Shown piece after piece: positions 50,869-59,924 of a stretch of 64,000 nt of DNA; the first letter of the stretch is position 1; each line of letters opens with the position of its first letter. The notes beneath the pieces were generated by a model, which searched no databases, was not told the DNA's origin, and saw nothing but the letters and a program-made list of their open reading frames with translations. The position numbers and the translations under genes are program-made. This stretch comes from Chryseobacterium sp. MYb7. GTDB taxonomy: Bacteria > Bacteroidota > Bacteroidia > Flavobacteriales > Weeksellaceae. The DNA lies in assembly GCF_002979455.1 (NCBI RefSeq), contig NZ_PCOU01000010.1, forward strand, positions 82,431 to 146,430. Reading direction: 5' to 3'.

Positions 50869-53127
50869 TTAGTTTTTAATTACTTTTTGCTGATATACTG
50901 CTTTATCTGTAACAGTCTTTAAAATATAAATCCCTTTTGGAAGGTCACTTACATTGATCTGTCCATTGTTCAGTTGTACATTAACTATTCTACCTGAAGC
51001 ATCATACATAGAAACATTCTGGATTTTTTCCTGTGTTTTAATAGTAAGAATGTCAACAACCGGGTTTGGATAAATACCGAATTCCAGTTTTTTCACCTCA
51101 GCAGTAGCTAAAATAGAAGCTGTGCTGTTTACCGTAATTGTCTTTTCTGCCAATTTACCATTGGAGTTAAAACTGATTACAATATCAGATGTTCCTGAAG
51201 TAAGCGGTGTCAAAACAAGTTCATCATTATTATTGATAGCAACAGAAACAGCTGTAGGATTACTATTTGACTTTACAGATTTCACTACAGAAACAGCCAT
51301 ATTATCGGCATCAGAAACTATTGATTTCAAATCAATCGCTGTGGTATTTCCTGCTGTAACCTGTGATGGTAAAACATTACTCACAACAGGAACTGAATTA
51401 TTGGTGAATACCGTCAATGAAGGAAACCAATAATAATCATTAAGAGTTTTCGTATTGATAAGAGCTCCGGTCATATCATAAGTATGAATCCAGTTTTTCT
51501 GATAGTGTGCTCCATATCCGCTTTCCGTTGTATTCAGCACCAACTCTCCGGTAATAGGATTTACACGAAGTGCCGCACCGTAAGGAATTTGCTTAAACTG
51601 TCCTGTCTGTCCCGGAATAGCTGCGAAGTTTTCGTTAAATGTTTTTGTGGTTACATCAAATCTCACAATCTGTGATCCTGAGCTAAAGCTGCTTAATGAA
51701 TTAATCCAGTATAAAGCATTTTCTTTGTTACTTGCTGAAAATTTACCTGCATTCCATGCTCCCCAGTCACCGATATATTTTGTTGTTGGAATATTGTAAA
51801 CCTGTGTAGCAAAAGTAGTAGGATGAATATTGATCAACTTTTGATCCTGAATTCCCCATACACTTCCGTCTTTAGCCTGAGCCACAGAATAGAAACCTCC
51901 TGCAATAGTACTTACTACCGTATCTGTATTAGGATCGATTACTAAAATTCCGGCTCCCTGCTTCACCGCAAATACATATTGTGAAGTACGGATCATGTTT
52001 CCGATCTGTCCGTTTCCGCCTGTTCCGGCAATCAGAGTTCCTACCTGTAAATTGTCAATATTGAAAAGAACAATTCCTGTAGAAGTACCAATGTATCCTT
52101 TATGTTCGTTCACTCCTACAAAAGATCTTCCGTCTCCTCCTCCGATATTGTTGAATCCGGCAATTTTCTGCATCGTCTGCGCATTGGCTACCACAAGTCT
52201 TCCTCCAGGAGTATATTGAGTATCTCCTCCATCAGCAGCCTGCTTTGATACGAAATAGAATTTGTCTCCGTAGATTGTTCCGTATTGTGTAGTGGCTCCG
52301 AAAGCATGGTTATTGTTGGCATTGCTGTATACACGGTAATTGATTTGACCATTATTGTCAATGAAATTCACAGATCCATTAGTATGACCAAACCATTCTT
52401 CGTTTACCATGAAATATCCATTGGTAAAGTTATTAGAAGCTACATATGGAGAAACAGGAGTGATAGTAGATGAAACAGGAGTTTGACTAAATCCTACATT
52501 AAAGTTCCAAACATCCCATGACCCGTTTTCTAACACACGTGAAGAAGCTCCAACACTGGAATATCCGAAATCAGCATCAGCAGGATTCTTTACCCAATAA
52601 GACCAATATCCATTCACTGTCCAGCCGGATTGCCAGTGATCGTTGGCAGCATCTACAATCGTATAGCTGTCAAAATCATAAGCTGTTGTATTGACAAAAC
52701 CATTTACCGGATATAAGGGATAAGTGGTATTTCCGCTTTTGATCAGTGCATTGGTGTTCTGCCCGTTTAGGTCAAAACCAATTCCTCCAACCGCAGATCC
52801 AAACTGAGTTCCCTGATACAGTAAGGTGTACAATCTGTGATCTGCTTTAGCAATAGCTTTCAACATGTCTTCTCCTGTGGCATTTCCGTCCCATTTGAAT
52901 CCCCAAACCATGGCGTCAGGATTTTTGCTATCGTTCCATTGTACTACAAAAGCAGCCTGATTGGCTCCTGATCCTACCCAATACTGAATATCAGAAAAAC
53001 TGATTGTAGTGGTATTAAGCTGGCTGATCCCTGAAATATCATTTCTGGGTACACCCTGAACTTTTATCTGTGCATTTGATACGCATGCAAACAGAAAAAG
53101 CATCATAAAAAGATAAAACTTTTTCAT
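50869..53127 (-). CDS. T9SS-targeted DUF5074-type beta-propeller protein, B12 operon
   Basis: 752 residues. Signal peptide (MKKFYLFMMLFLFACVSNAQ), an N-terminal domain of about 190 residues (FSDIQYWVGSGANQAAFVVQWN, WGFKWDGNATGEDMLKAI), a propeller region of about 330 residues with blade-like repeats (KFYFVSKQAADGGDTQYTPG, KGYIGTSTGIVLFNIDNLQ, YVFAVKQGAGILVIDPNTD, IGDWGAWNAGKFSAS), an Ig-like segment, and a T9SS sorting domain (IYPNPVVDILTI, ending VYQQKVIKN). As last gene behind a cobalamin riboswitch it is probably a surface or released cobamide-binding protein (inference). The N-terminal Cys of FACVS is within the signal and not a lipobox. Confidence 0.85.
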   Translation of the reverse strand: MKKFYLFMMLFLFACVSNAQIKVQGVPRNDISGISQLNTTTISFSDIQYWVGSGANQAAFVVQWNDSKNPDAMVWGFKWDGNATGEDMLKAIAKADHRLYTLLYQGTQFGSAVGGIGFDLNGQNTNALIKSGNTTYPLYPVNGFVNTTAYDFDSYTIVDAANDHWQSGWTVNGYWSYWVKNPADADFGYSSVGASSRVLENGSWDVWNFNVGFSQTPVSSTITPVSPYVASNNFTNGYFMVNEEWFGHTNGSVNFIDNNGQINYRVYSNANNNHAFGATTQYGTIYGDKFYFVSKQAADGGDTQYTPGGRLVVANAQTMQKIAGFNNIGGGDGRSFVGVNEHKGYIGTSTGIVLFNIDNLQVGTLIAGTGGNGQIGNMIRTSQYVFAVKQGAGILVIDPNTDTVVSTIAGGFYSVAQAKDGSVWGIQDQKLINIHPTTFATQVYNIPTTKYIGDWGAWNAGKFSASNKENALYWINSLSSFSSGSQIVRFDVTTKTFNENFAAIPGQTGQFKQIPYGAALRVNPITGELVLNTTESGYGAHYQKNWIHTYDMTGALINTKTLNDYYWFPSLTVFTNNSVPVVSNVLPSQVTAGNTTAIDLKSIVSDADNMAVSVVKSVKSNSNPTAVSVAINNNDELVLTPLTSGTSDIVISFNSNGKLAEKTITVNSTASILATAEVKKLEFGIYPNPVVDILTIKTQEKIQNVSMYDASGRIVNVQLNNGQINVSDLPKGIYILKTVTDKAVYQQKVIKN

Positions 53128-53155
53128 TTTTTATTAATTTAAATAGATTCTATTA

Positions 53156-54349
53156 TTATTTGAAATGTAAATCGTAAGCTCCTGCCACTTCTGTAGAAAC
53201 CTCTCCCAGCCAGCCAGCTTCCTGATTGACTCCCGTATATATTTTCATAAAATCGACTCCGGGAAGTTTCACATATTTTCCGCTTCTGTCTACCGCCCAT
53301 GAAATATCAATGTTGGAAGCCGCATCTGTATTTGGAGCATTATCTGCATACCCAAACTCGTAGGATTTCCCTACCCAATAGGATCCGTCCCCGCTTTGGT
53401 CGAAGAAATTATTCGCCAGTCTGGTTCCTGAAAAGCTGTATGAAGGATCTGTAAACCATAAAGGATAATAACTTTGTACGTGAAAAGTATTTTTTGTTTT
53501 AAATCCTTGATTCCCCAGATTGTCACTCCACTTGATATATTCTACATCAGTCTGCCAGAATTCGGCTCCGGCTACCGGTGTTTTATTTTCGTTTGGTTTA
53601 TAATAAGTAATGCTGTAATCTTTTACAGTGGTATTTTTGAAATATTCACTGCCTGCAATCTCGTACCATTCATCATTATCAGGTTTTCCGTTTTTGTTTC
53701 GGTCGTAGGCTACCATAATAATTCCCGGTTCGCAAGATCCTGAGCGTTGATCAGCAGCATCATTTCCAAAGAATGCATTTCCCAGTACTTTAAAATCACG
53801 TCCATTCAGATTGGGAATGGTATGATCAAAACCGAAAACTACGTATCCGCCATAACCTCCCAAACTGATCATAGTAGAATTTCCTCCCACTAATGATTCG
53901 TTGGCTTTCTGAAGCATATTTGCAGCTGTATTTCCGGGTAAATATTCCGGAATTTCGTTCATAAACTGTCCTACAGCAGGGCGGAACTCTAATATTTTAG
54001 AAATATATTTACTGTAAGGTGTTTTTTCTTTGGTAACAATTATTTTGGAATGAAAAACCTGTTCGTTTCCTTTATTATTAATCTTTAAAGTCAAAGGATA
54101 AGCATCTGCTTTCGGACTGATAAATTCAAGTTCTGAATTTTGAGAAATAATGGAATCATTAATACTCCAGATAACTGATCCAGAAGCATGAGTAGGAATA
54201 CTCAACACTTTGAAACGCTCAATGGAATAGGAATCATCCAAACCGTTGAATGTAAATTCATCTTCATCATCGTGTTTACAGGCTATCACTCCTACGAGGA
54301 AGCATGATAAAACTCCGATTTTTAAATAAGTAAAGGTATTTCTGTTCAT
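53156..54349 (-). CDS. Surface lipoprotein of the B12 operon (PKD-like plus C-terminal domain)
   Basis: 397 residues with a lipobox (LVGVIAC, Cys24) followed by KHDDEDEF, which fits the acidic surface-export signal of Bacteroidetes lipoproteins. An Ig/PKD-like domain (SVIWSINDSIISQNSELEFIS) precedes a larger beta-rich domain (GGYGGYVVFGFDHTIPNLNGRDFKVLGNAFFG, DRNKNGKPDNDEWYEIAGSEY). Proteins of this type accompany riboswitch-controlled BtuB/BtuG genes in Bacteroidetes and may hold cobamides like BtuH, but I cannot show that from sequence. 14 bases after the BtuG-like gene. Confidence 0.78.
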   Translation of the reverse strand: MNRNTFTYLKIGVLSCFLVGVIACKHDDEDEFTFNGLDDSYSIERFKVLSIPTHASGSVIWSINDSIISQNSELEFISPKADAYPLTLKINNKGNEQVFHSKIIVTKEKTPYSKYISKILEFRPAVGQFMNEIPEYLPGNTAANMLQKANESLVGGNSTMISLGGYGGYVVFGFDHTIPNLNGRDFKVLGNAFFGNDAADQRSGSCEPGIIMVAYDRNKNGKPDNDEWYEIAGSEYFKNTTVKDYSITYYKPNENKTPVAGAEFWQTDVEYIKWSDNLGNQGFKTKNTFHVQSYYPLWFTDPSYSFSGTRLANNFFDQSGDGSYWVGKSYEFGYADNAPNTDAASNIDISWAVDRSGKYVKLPGVDFMKIYTGVNQEAGWLGEVSTEVAGAYDLHFK

Positions 54350-54363
54350 TTCTTAAATTTTGG

Positions 54364-55497
54364 TTATTTGTATAAAAAAGCGAAGTGGGCAGGGATATTC
54401 CCGCCTTCCGTTTTCCATTTAAAGTGTCCGTTTTTATCAAAGCAATACACAAATCCCATGGATACGTAATTTCTGGCATCTGTGATGTAGATATCTTCTG
54501 TGATGGGGTTTACTGTTATGCCGTAAGGAGTTTTAATAGCATCTTCATATTCTTTATCAAAAATTCTGTTGGCAATGATCTGTTCTGTTTTCACATCAAT
54601 GATTCCAAAACTCTTTTTATAGCTGTGGGTATTGTAATTGAATTCATTTCCATAAAAATAGAGCTTATCATTCACGATTGTCATTTCACTCACGGAGAGA
54701 TTAAAATTTTTCTTGACGATCCCTGTTCCTGCATCTATCAAATACAAACTGGAAGGAACGTTATAATAATCTCCTCTTGAGGTCACATAAAGATCACCGT
54801 AATTGTCTTTTTTAAGGTGATGAAGATTAATGGCAACATTTAATTTCTGGATTTCAGTAAAGGTGCTCAGGTCAATTACGGAAACCGTATTGTCATAATC
54901 GGGAGCTTTATATCCACCGGAATTGGCAACAAATAATTTATTTCCTACAATTTCAATTTCTTCAGGTTGATATCCTACCGTTACTTCACGCTGGATGGAA
55001 AGAGAAGTGGTATCAATTTCCACTACTTTTCCCTTGGGTGCTTTTGGATTAATATCTACCGGTCCGGCATAGCTGCTTGCATACGCTTTTCCATCTTTAA
55101 AGGCTAAATATCTGCAGTTTTGCAACGGAATAGAAGTAATACGTTTAGCTGTTTTGGCATCCAGCACTTCAATTTTATTGGAAACATTGACAACAATGTA
55201 AAGTTTGCTGCCATAGACTTTGATATCATTTCCTACATCTCCCAGTTCTTTTACCACATTAGGATTGATTTCCGCATAGATATTCCGGTAATAGGTTCCT
55301 TTGGTATAATCAAAAAAATCCAGGGTACATTTATTGCTCCCCATATTCCCTTCATTGAGCATATAAAAGCCTTTTATAGCCGTATTTTCTGAGGGAAGTC
55401 CTTCTACCACTTCCTGACGGACGATAATATCATCTGTACGGCATGAAGTAAGAAAAGCTAATACAAGAAATAAAAAATAAAAGTTTAGTTTTCTCAT
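54364..55497 (-). CDS. BtuG-like surface beta-propeller lipoprotein
   Basis: 377 residues. Lipobox LAFLTSC (Cys19) then RTDD. The mature protein begins like BtuG/DUF5074 propellers (GFYMLNEGNMGSNKCTLDFFD) and shows YncE-type blades (NKIEVLDAKTAKRITSIPL, DYDNTVSVIDLSTFTEIQKLNV, PYGITVNPITEDIYITDARNYV). BtuG binds B12 very tightly on the cell surface and passes it to BtuB (established for gut Bacteroides). Its start overlaps the btuB stop by 4 bases, so the two are translationally coupled, which supports the pairing. Confidence 0.85.
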   Translation of the reverse strand: MRKLNFYFLFLVLAFLTSCRTDDIIVRQEVVEGLPSENTAIKGFYMLNEGNMGSNKCTLDFFDYTKGTYYRNIYAEINPNVVKELGDVGNDIKVYGSKLYIVVNVSNKIEVLDAKTAKRITSIPLQNCRYLAFKDGKAYASSYAGPVDINPKAPKGKVVEIDTTSLSIQREVTVGYQPEEIEIVGNKLFVANSGGYKAPDYDNTVSVIDLSTFTEIQKLNVAINLHHLKKDNYGDLYVTSRGDYYNVPSSLYLIDAGTGIVKKNFNLSVSEMTIVNDKLYFYGNEFNYNTHSYKKSFGIIDVKTEQIIANRIFDKEYEDAIKTPYGITVNPITEDIYITDARNYVSMGFVYCFDKNGHFKWKTEGGNIPAHFAFLYK

Positions 55498-57527
55498 AGG
55501 GTGAAGTTTAGAATAAGTTTAAAATTTCTTCCGGGCATCGGATAATTGATGACCACATCATAGTATTGATTGAAAATATTATTCATCTCAAGGCTCACTT
55601 TAAATTGATGATTGTCCCAATTGAATTTTTTCTGAACAGACAGATCGTGAGTATACCAGGGCTGAACATAATTGTATTGAATATTGTCCTGATTCACATC
55701 ATATCTTTCTCCTACATACATCGCACTGTAATTGAAACTCCAGTCTTTATAATCTGCCATCAGGCTGAAAGATCCGCTATGCCATGGTGTGTAAGGAATC
55801 TGATTGCGGTAGAAAGTGTCTTCCGGATCACTGATATCTCTTGCACTTTGGTACGTGTAAGAAAGTAATGGTCTTAGCTTTACCTGCCCAAGCTGCATTT
55901 CAGTCTGAAGATTTACATCAGCTCCGATGATTTCAACCATTCCAAGGTTCATCATCAGCCAGCGGAACATACTTCCGTTAGGTGCTGCTACAATTTTATC
56001 CTGTACTTTGTTGTAGTAACCGTCTACTTTAGCATAAAAGGATTTAAAGAAGCGGTTGTTGTAATTCTTTTGATAGGTAAATCCCAAGTCGTATTGATTG
56101 GTGAATTCCGGCTTCAGGTAAGTATTTCCGATATTGGTATAATAGAGATCATTAAAGGTAGGAAGTCGGAAAATCCTTTTATAGAAAGCTCTTAGAGTAA
56201 GCTCTGGGATTATTTCCGGCTGATAGCTTATAAAAACAGCAGGTGTCCATTCTCTGGCGTCTCCAGGTCTTTTATTTTTTCTTACTTCTTCAAAAGTAAA
56301 GGTTCCTAAAAGGCTTCCCAGAATTTTGAATCTGTTCCACTGATAGGTTGTTGCCAATGCTACCAGTGTTGTGTAACGGGTAGGATAAGAAAAGTTATCC
56401 AGATTGGCGTCCAGATTATTGTACTGAAAATCTCCACTCAGACTGACATCCCAATTAGGCGTGATTGAATAAATATTGGATGAGGAAAGATAAAGCTCTC
56501 TTTGAATATAGGTGTTATCGGTGTGAATAATAGATTGTGAACGAACGGTATCCATGAAATGGGTATAATCATAGGCAAATTTTGCTTTCAACTGTGTTTC
56601 AAATTTCGGGAAAAGTTTTTTTCTCAGATTGGCCTGTACAAAATAATTTTCATCGGAAAGTCTCGCTCCTCTTCCTCCGAAACGTCCGTTGACAATTGGC
56701 GCCGGCATTCCACGGTCTGAAATATAGCCGTAGCCACGGATATTCCAGCTTCCGTTATTTAAAGTTCCGTTGAGAGAAGTTTCAAAACGTTTTGCTTTAA
56801 TATCTGAATCCTGTCTCTTCGCAATGGTATCATAAGCCTGCTGCCCGTCTGGATATTTTTTTGCATATCGAAATCTGTAAATTCCGTCACTCTGCATAAA
56901 TTCTCCACTCAAGCTGGCAGAAATCCTGTCTGAAATCTTCTGTTCCAATCGGAATGATGGATTGAAAAGATCAATAGAAGCACTTTTTGCTCTTATAACA
57001 AGATTAGTTTTCCTATTTCCTTTAAATACCGGAGTTTTAGGCTGTAAATAGATAGATCCGGAAGACCCGAAGTCTTTTGCTGGCTGGAAGATTTCACTTT
57101 TCTGACCGTTATAGAGTGATATTTCTTCCAGATCATCCAAAGAATATCTCCCTAAATCTACCAATCCGTTTTGGGCATTCCCCAATTGAATTCCATCATA
57201 GAAAACGCCTACATGCTGGCTTCCCATACTACGGATATTAATGGTTTTCAAGCCACCCAATCCTCCATAGTCTTTGATCTGGACACCAGAAAAATATCGT
57301 AAAGCATCTGCAACAGAATGACTGTTCAGTCTTTCCAGCTGTTCGCCCTGCAAGGTCTGTGCAGGAAAGATTTCTTTAAAATTCTTTTTGTAAAGATCGA
57401 TTCCTTTAATGGTCTCTTCCTGAAGACTGTCTTTTTTCTTTGTTTGGGAATATAAAAGTTGAGATGTGATCACCAATATTGTGAAAACAGCTTTTTGAAT
57501 TGCAGAAGTAGTTAGTTTTGCCGCCAT
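55494..57527 (-). CDS. btuB: TonB-dependent cobalamin receptor BtuB
   Basis: 677 residues from the Met at 57527 (signal MAAKLTTSAIQKAVFTILVITSQLLYSQ); Met at 57545 is an alternative, while the longer frame to 57593 has no signal peptide logic. Plug domain: ALRYFSGVQIKDYGGLGGLKTINIRSMGSQHVGVFYDGIQLGN; barrel end NYPMPGRNFKLILNFTL. A TonB-box-like EETIKGI precedes the plug. It is placed directly behind a cobalamin riboswitch and before a BtuG-like gene, which makes cobamide the substrate. It imports B12 across the outer membrane using TonB. Confidence 0.9.
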   Translation of the reverse strand: MAAKLTTSAIQKAVFTILVITSQLLYSQTKKKDSLQEETIKGIDLYKKNFKEIFPAQTLQGEQLERLNSHSVADALRYFSGVQIKDYGGLGGLKTINIRSMGSQHVGVFYDGIQLGNAQNGLVDLGRYSLDDLEEISLYNGQKSEIFQPAKDFGSSGSIYLQPKTPVFKGNRKTNLVIRAKSASIDLFNPSFRLEQKISDRISASLSGEFMQSDGIYRFRYAKKYPDGQQAYDTIAKRQDSDIKAKRFETSLNGTLNNGSWNIRGYGYISDRGMPAPIVNGRFGGRGARLSDENYFVQANLRKKLFPKFETQLKAKFAYDYTHFMDTVRSQSIIHTDNTYIQRELYLSSSNIYSITPNWDVSLSGDFQYNNLDANLDNFSYPTRYTTLVALATTYQWNRFKILGSLLGTFTFEEVRKNKRPGDAREWTPAVFISYQPEIIPELTLRAFYKRIFRLPTFNDLYYTNIGNTYLKPEFTNQYDLGFTYQKNYNNRFFKSFYAKVDGYYNKVQDKIVAAPNGSMFRWLMMNLGMVEIIGADVNLQTEMQLGQVKLRPLLSYTYQSARDISDPEDTFYRNQIPYTPWHSGSFSLMADYKDWSFNYSAMYVGERYDVNQDNIQYNYVQPWYTHDLSVQKKFNWDNHQFKVSLEMNNIFNQYYDVVINYPMPGRNFKLILNFTL

Positions 57528-57644
57528 TAGCTTATTTAGTAACATGAAGACGCTAATGGATATAAGATAGCAACGACAAAGCACAGCTGTCACTGCACAG
57601 AATCATTGATGTCCTAAGCTTTATTCCACGAAAGCGTCAAACGA

Positions 57645-57805
57645 TTATTTTCTGGCAGGTCTTCTGACTTACTCCATTTTTGAAATCCTTCCCATTAAAA
57701 AACAGTGGATATATTCTTCAAAAACTTTGGTGTGGAGCTTACAGCAGCGGGTCTGTTCCGGATTTTCACCGGATTCCCTTTTAAGAGCTTTTTAGGGCTC
57801 ACCAA
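57645..57805 (-). ncRNA. Cobalamin riboswitch
   Basis: On the minus strand the conserved core reads GGTGAGCC, AAAAGGGAATCCGGTGAAAA, TCCGGAACAGACCCGCTGCTG, TAAGC, then CCACTG, GGGAAGG, and AGTAAGTCAGAAGACCTGCC. These are the hallmark B12-box elements of class I cobalamin riboswitches. It lies between a consensus promoter and btuB, with about 115 bases to the start codon, and most likely lowers expression of the whole four-gene operon when B12 is plentiful. Confidence 0.95.
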
Positions 57806-57812
57806 ATTTCGG

Positions 57813-57842
57813 CAAAGATAAATAATTATTCCTAATCCCCAA
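57813..57842 (-). promoter_or_regulatory. Promoter of the B12 uptake operon
   Basis: Minus strand TTG, 19-bp spacer, TATCTTTG; transcription would start a few bases before the riboswitch aptamer. Confidence 0.8.
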
Positions 57843-57867
57843 TTAAAATCATGATTCATAAACAATT

Positions 57868-57887
57868 AAAGCTCCCGAAGGAGCTTT
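57868..57887 (-). terminator. Terminator after the barrel gene of the copper-like cluster
   Basis: Stem AAAGCTCC / GGAGCTTT with a CGAA tetraloop. T-run on the minus strand is short (AATTG), so confidence is moderate. Confidence 0.6.
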
Positions 57888-57914
57888 AACCTGATTTTAT
57901 CAAGGGTTTCCTCT

Positions 57915-58862
57915 TTAAATTCCAATATTCAGAAAAATACTGAATCTCGATTTGGCTTCAATATCTCCTCCTGCAAGATGCGTGTACATAGGAAGCATGA
58001 GTTCACTTCCAAGGCTCAGCTTTTTATAAGAGGCTTCAAATCCCAGTTTTCCGTACAAAGCACTTCCTGCGGTATTGGGCAGGGCTTCATCAAATTGTTT
58101 GTTCTGCGCATAAACCTCTCCCTGAACTCCGGTCTTTACAGAAAAAATGGATTTTTCATTTCCTGCAACCTGATAAAAACCTGTTGCGGCATAGTTCCAT
58201 TGGTTTCCAAAACGGTAATTTTTCTTATTCTCTGTTTTGATGGTATAGTCTGTATTGACCAAAACGGCAACTTTATTTTTCTGAAATTTATAATTCAAAG
58301 CCGCTTGGTAATCCCAGCTTCCTGTTCCCAGCTGAAAACTCGGATTGACCCCGGATGCTCCTTTTTCATCAAATTTCCCCAGAGGAATTTTCACACCCAA
58401 ACCTCCGCTCAGGTGATGAAAATTATCTTTAGAACTCATCAGCTGGTAAATTCCCATCAGGTTCAGATCACCGATTCCATTGATTTTGATATCTCCCTGT
58501 AAGGTTTTCTTTTCATGGAAATGGAAGGGCAGACTTGCATATACACTCAGTTTTTTAGTCAATGGAATTTTCCCCCAAAGCTGCAGGGTATTGAAATACT
58601 GATCCTGCGTAAGATCTTTTACAAATAAATTTTCTTTGGCTTTGTAATGCTGGGCAAAGTATTTGATTCCGATAAACTGTGGGTTCAATAAAGACTCAAA
58701 ACCTGAAGATCCATTTCCTGCTGCACAGCCACAAGCATCACAATCATCATCAAAATCGAATCTGCTAAAGGTATCCGAAGCGCTATAAACACTGTCTCTA
58801 ATGGTATTTGCCTGATACTGATTAAACAGGATCAAACTTAGTATCAATATAATCTTCTTCAT
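57915..58862 (-). CDS. Outer-membrane beta-barrel protein with N-terminal Cys motif
   Basis: 315 residues: signal peptide (MKKIILILSLILFNQYQA), then a short acidic Cys segment (FDDDCDACGCAAGNGSSG, about residues 37-54), then a barrel with repeated strands (KKLSVYASLPFHF, GGLGVKIPLGKFDEKG, KLSLGSELMLPMYTHL) ending in FLNIGI. The layout resembles the phenol-degradation/MetA-like transporter barrels. The C-x2-C-x-C segment could bind a metal. It is the last gene after the MbnP- and MbnH-like genes (12 bases after the peroxidase), so it is probably part of that system. Function unknown. Confidence 0.75.
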   Translation of the reverse strand: MKKIILILSLILFNQYQANTIRDSVYSASDTFSRFDFDDDCDACGCAAGNGSSGFESLLNPQFIGIKYFAQHYKAKENLFVKDLTQDQYFNTLQLWGKIPLTKKLSVYASLPFHFHEKKTLQGDIKINGIGDLNLMGIYQLMSSKDNFHHLSGGLGVKIPLGKFDEKGASGVNPSFQLGTGSWDYQAALNYKFQKNKVAVLVNTDYTIKTENKKNYRFGNQWNYAATGFYQVAGNEKSIFSVKTGVQGEVYAQNKQFDEALPNTAGSALYGKLGFEASYKKLSLGSELMLPMYTHLAGGDIEAKSRFSIFLNIGI

Positions 58863-58874
58863 GTTTTCTATAAA

Positions 58875-59924
58875 TTATTCTGCAAATTTTGGATTGGATA
58901 TAAAACTTTTGTCGGACAGTGTTTTCAGGAATGCAATGATCGACTGTTTTTCCTGGCTGTTCATGGCAATTCCTATATGACCGTTCTGTTTCAGCTGTGG
59001 ATCCAGATTGGCATTATCTTCTACCTGATCTGAATAGAAACTGAGCACCGCTTCTAAAGTGTAAAACCTCCCGTCATGCATGTAAGGTGCTGTATATTCT
59101 ACATTTCTTAAACTCGGAACACGAAATTTCATCCAATCTACCTGATTAAGGGAAACTCTGTAACGCCCTGCATCCTTGAATTCTGTATTGTAATACATTC
59201 CCGTGTTTCTGAAACTCTCATCAGTAAACAGTTCTCCGCTATGACATGAGGCACATTTCTGCCCGAACAAAGCCATTCCCTGAGATTCTACTAAACTTAG
59301 TTGTTCTTTTCCCTGTCTGAATCTGTCGTATTTTGAATCTGCGGAAATTAAAGAAGCCATAAACTGTGACAATGCTTTCAGAATTCTTTCTCCGGTAATG
59401 GTTTCATCACCATAGGCTTCTCTAAACAGTTTTTTATACTTTTGATCATCTTTTATCTTCGAAATGGCTTCCGGTATGGAGCTGTCCATTTCATTGACAT
59501 CCGTAATGGGGCTAATGGGCTGTTCATTAAGGTTATGAATCACTCCGTCCCACATATATCTTTTCAAAAAAGCCATATTCTGAATGGGTGGTGCATTTCT
59601 GATTCCTATTCTATCATCAACTCCATGACTTACTGTGTGACCATGATGGGTAAAAGCATTTTCCTGAATATGACAGAATCCACATGAAATGGTATTATTC
59701 CTTGAAAGTCTGCCTTCATAGAATAATTTTCGTCCCAGCTCTACCCCATTTTTGGTCACAGGATTAACTGATTTGTCAAAAGTCATTTCCGGAAAATAAG
59801 AAGGAAACTGCAAGTTATACGCTTCATCTTTTTCCAGTGGCTGTATCACCTCATCAGAACAGGAAATACAACTCAACAGAAATACAAGCAGAACCAGTAT
59901 CGTTTTAACAAAAAAATTAATCAT
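58875..59924 (-). CDS. Di-heme cytochrome c peroxidase / MauG (MbnH)-like protein
   Basis: 349 residues. An exported lipoprotein-type start (VLLVFLLSCISCSDE), then two CxxCH heme sites: ISCGFCHIQENAFTHH near residue 80 and QKCASCHSGELFTDESF near residue 226. The segment GNT-free loop between and the PSLRNVEYTAPYMHDGRF motif are family features. Standard members reduce peroxide; the MauG/MbnH branch oxidises protein Tyr or Trp. Here it overlaps the MbnP-like gene by 8 bases, so MbnH-like activity on that partner is more likely (inference). Confidence 0.88.
   Translation of the reverse strand: MINFFVKTILVLLVFLLSCISCSDEVIQPLEKDEAYNLQFPSYFPEMTFDKSVNPVTKNGVELGRKLFYEGRLSRNNTISCGFCHIQENAFTHHGHTVSHGVDDRIGIRNAPPIQNMAFLKRYMWDGVIHNLNEQPISPITDVNEMDSSIPEAISKIKDDQKYKKLFREAYGDETITGERILKALSQFMASLISADSKYDRFRQGKEQLSLVESQGMALFGQKCASCHSGELFTDESFRNTGMYYNTEFKDAGRYRVSLNQVDWMKFRVPSLRNVEYTAPYMHDGRFYTLEAVLSFYSDQVEDNANLDPQLKQNGHIGIAMNSQEKQSIIAFLKTLSDKSFISNPKFAE

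Larger units (their letters stand above)
57594..57914 (-). other. Leader region between btuB and the barrel gene
   Basis: 321 bases without coding sequence. It is accounted for by the btuB leader, the cobalamin riboswitch, its promoter and a terminator for the minus-strand gene to the right. Confidence 0.8.
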
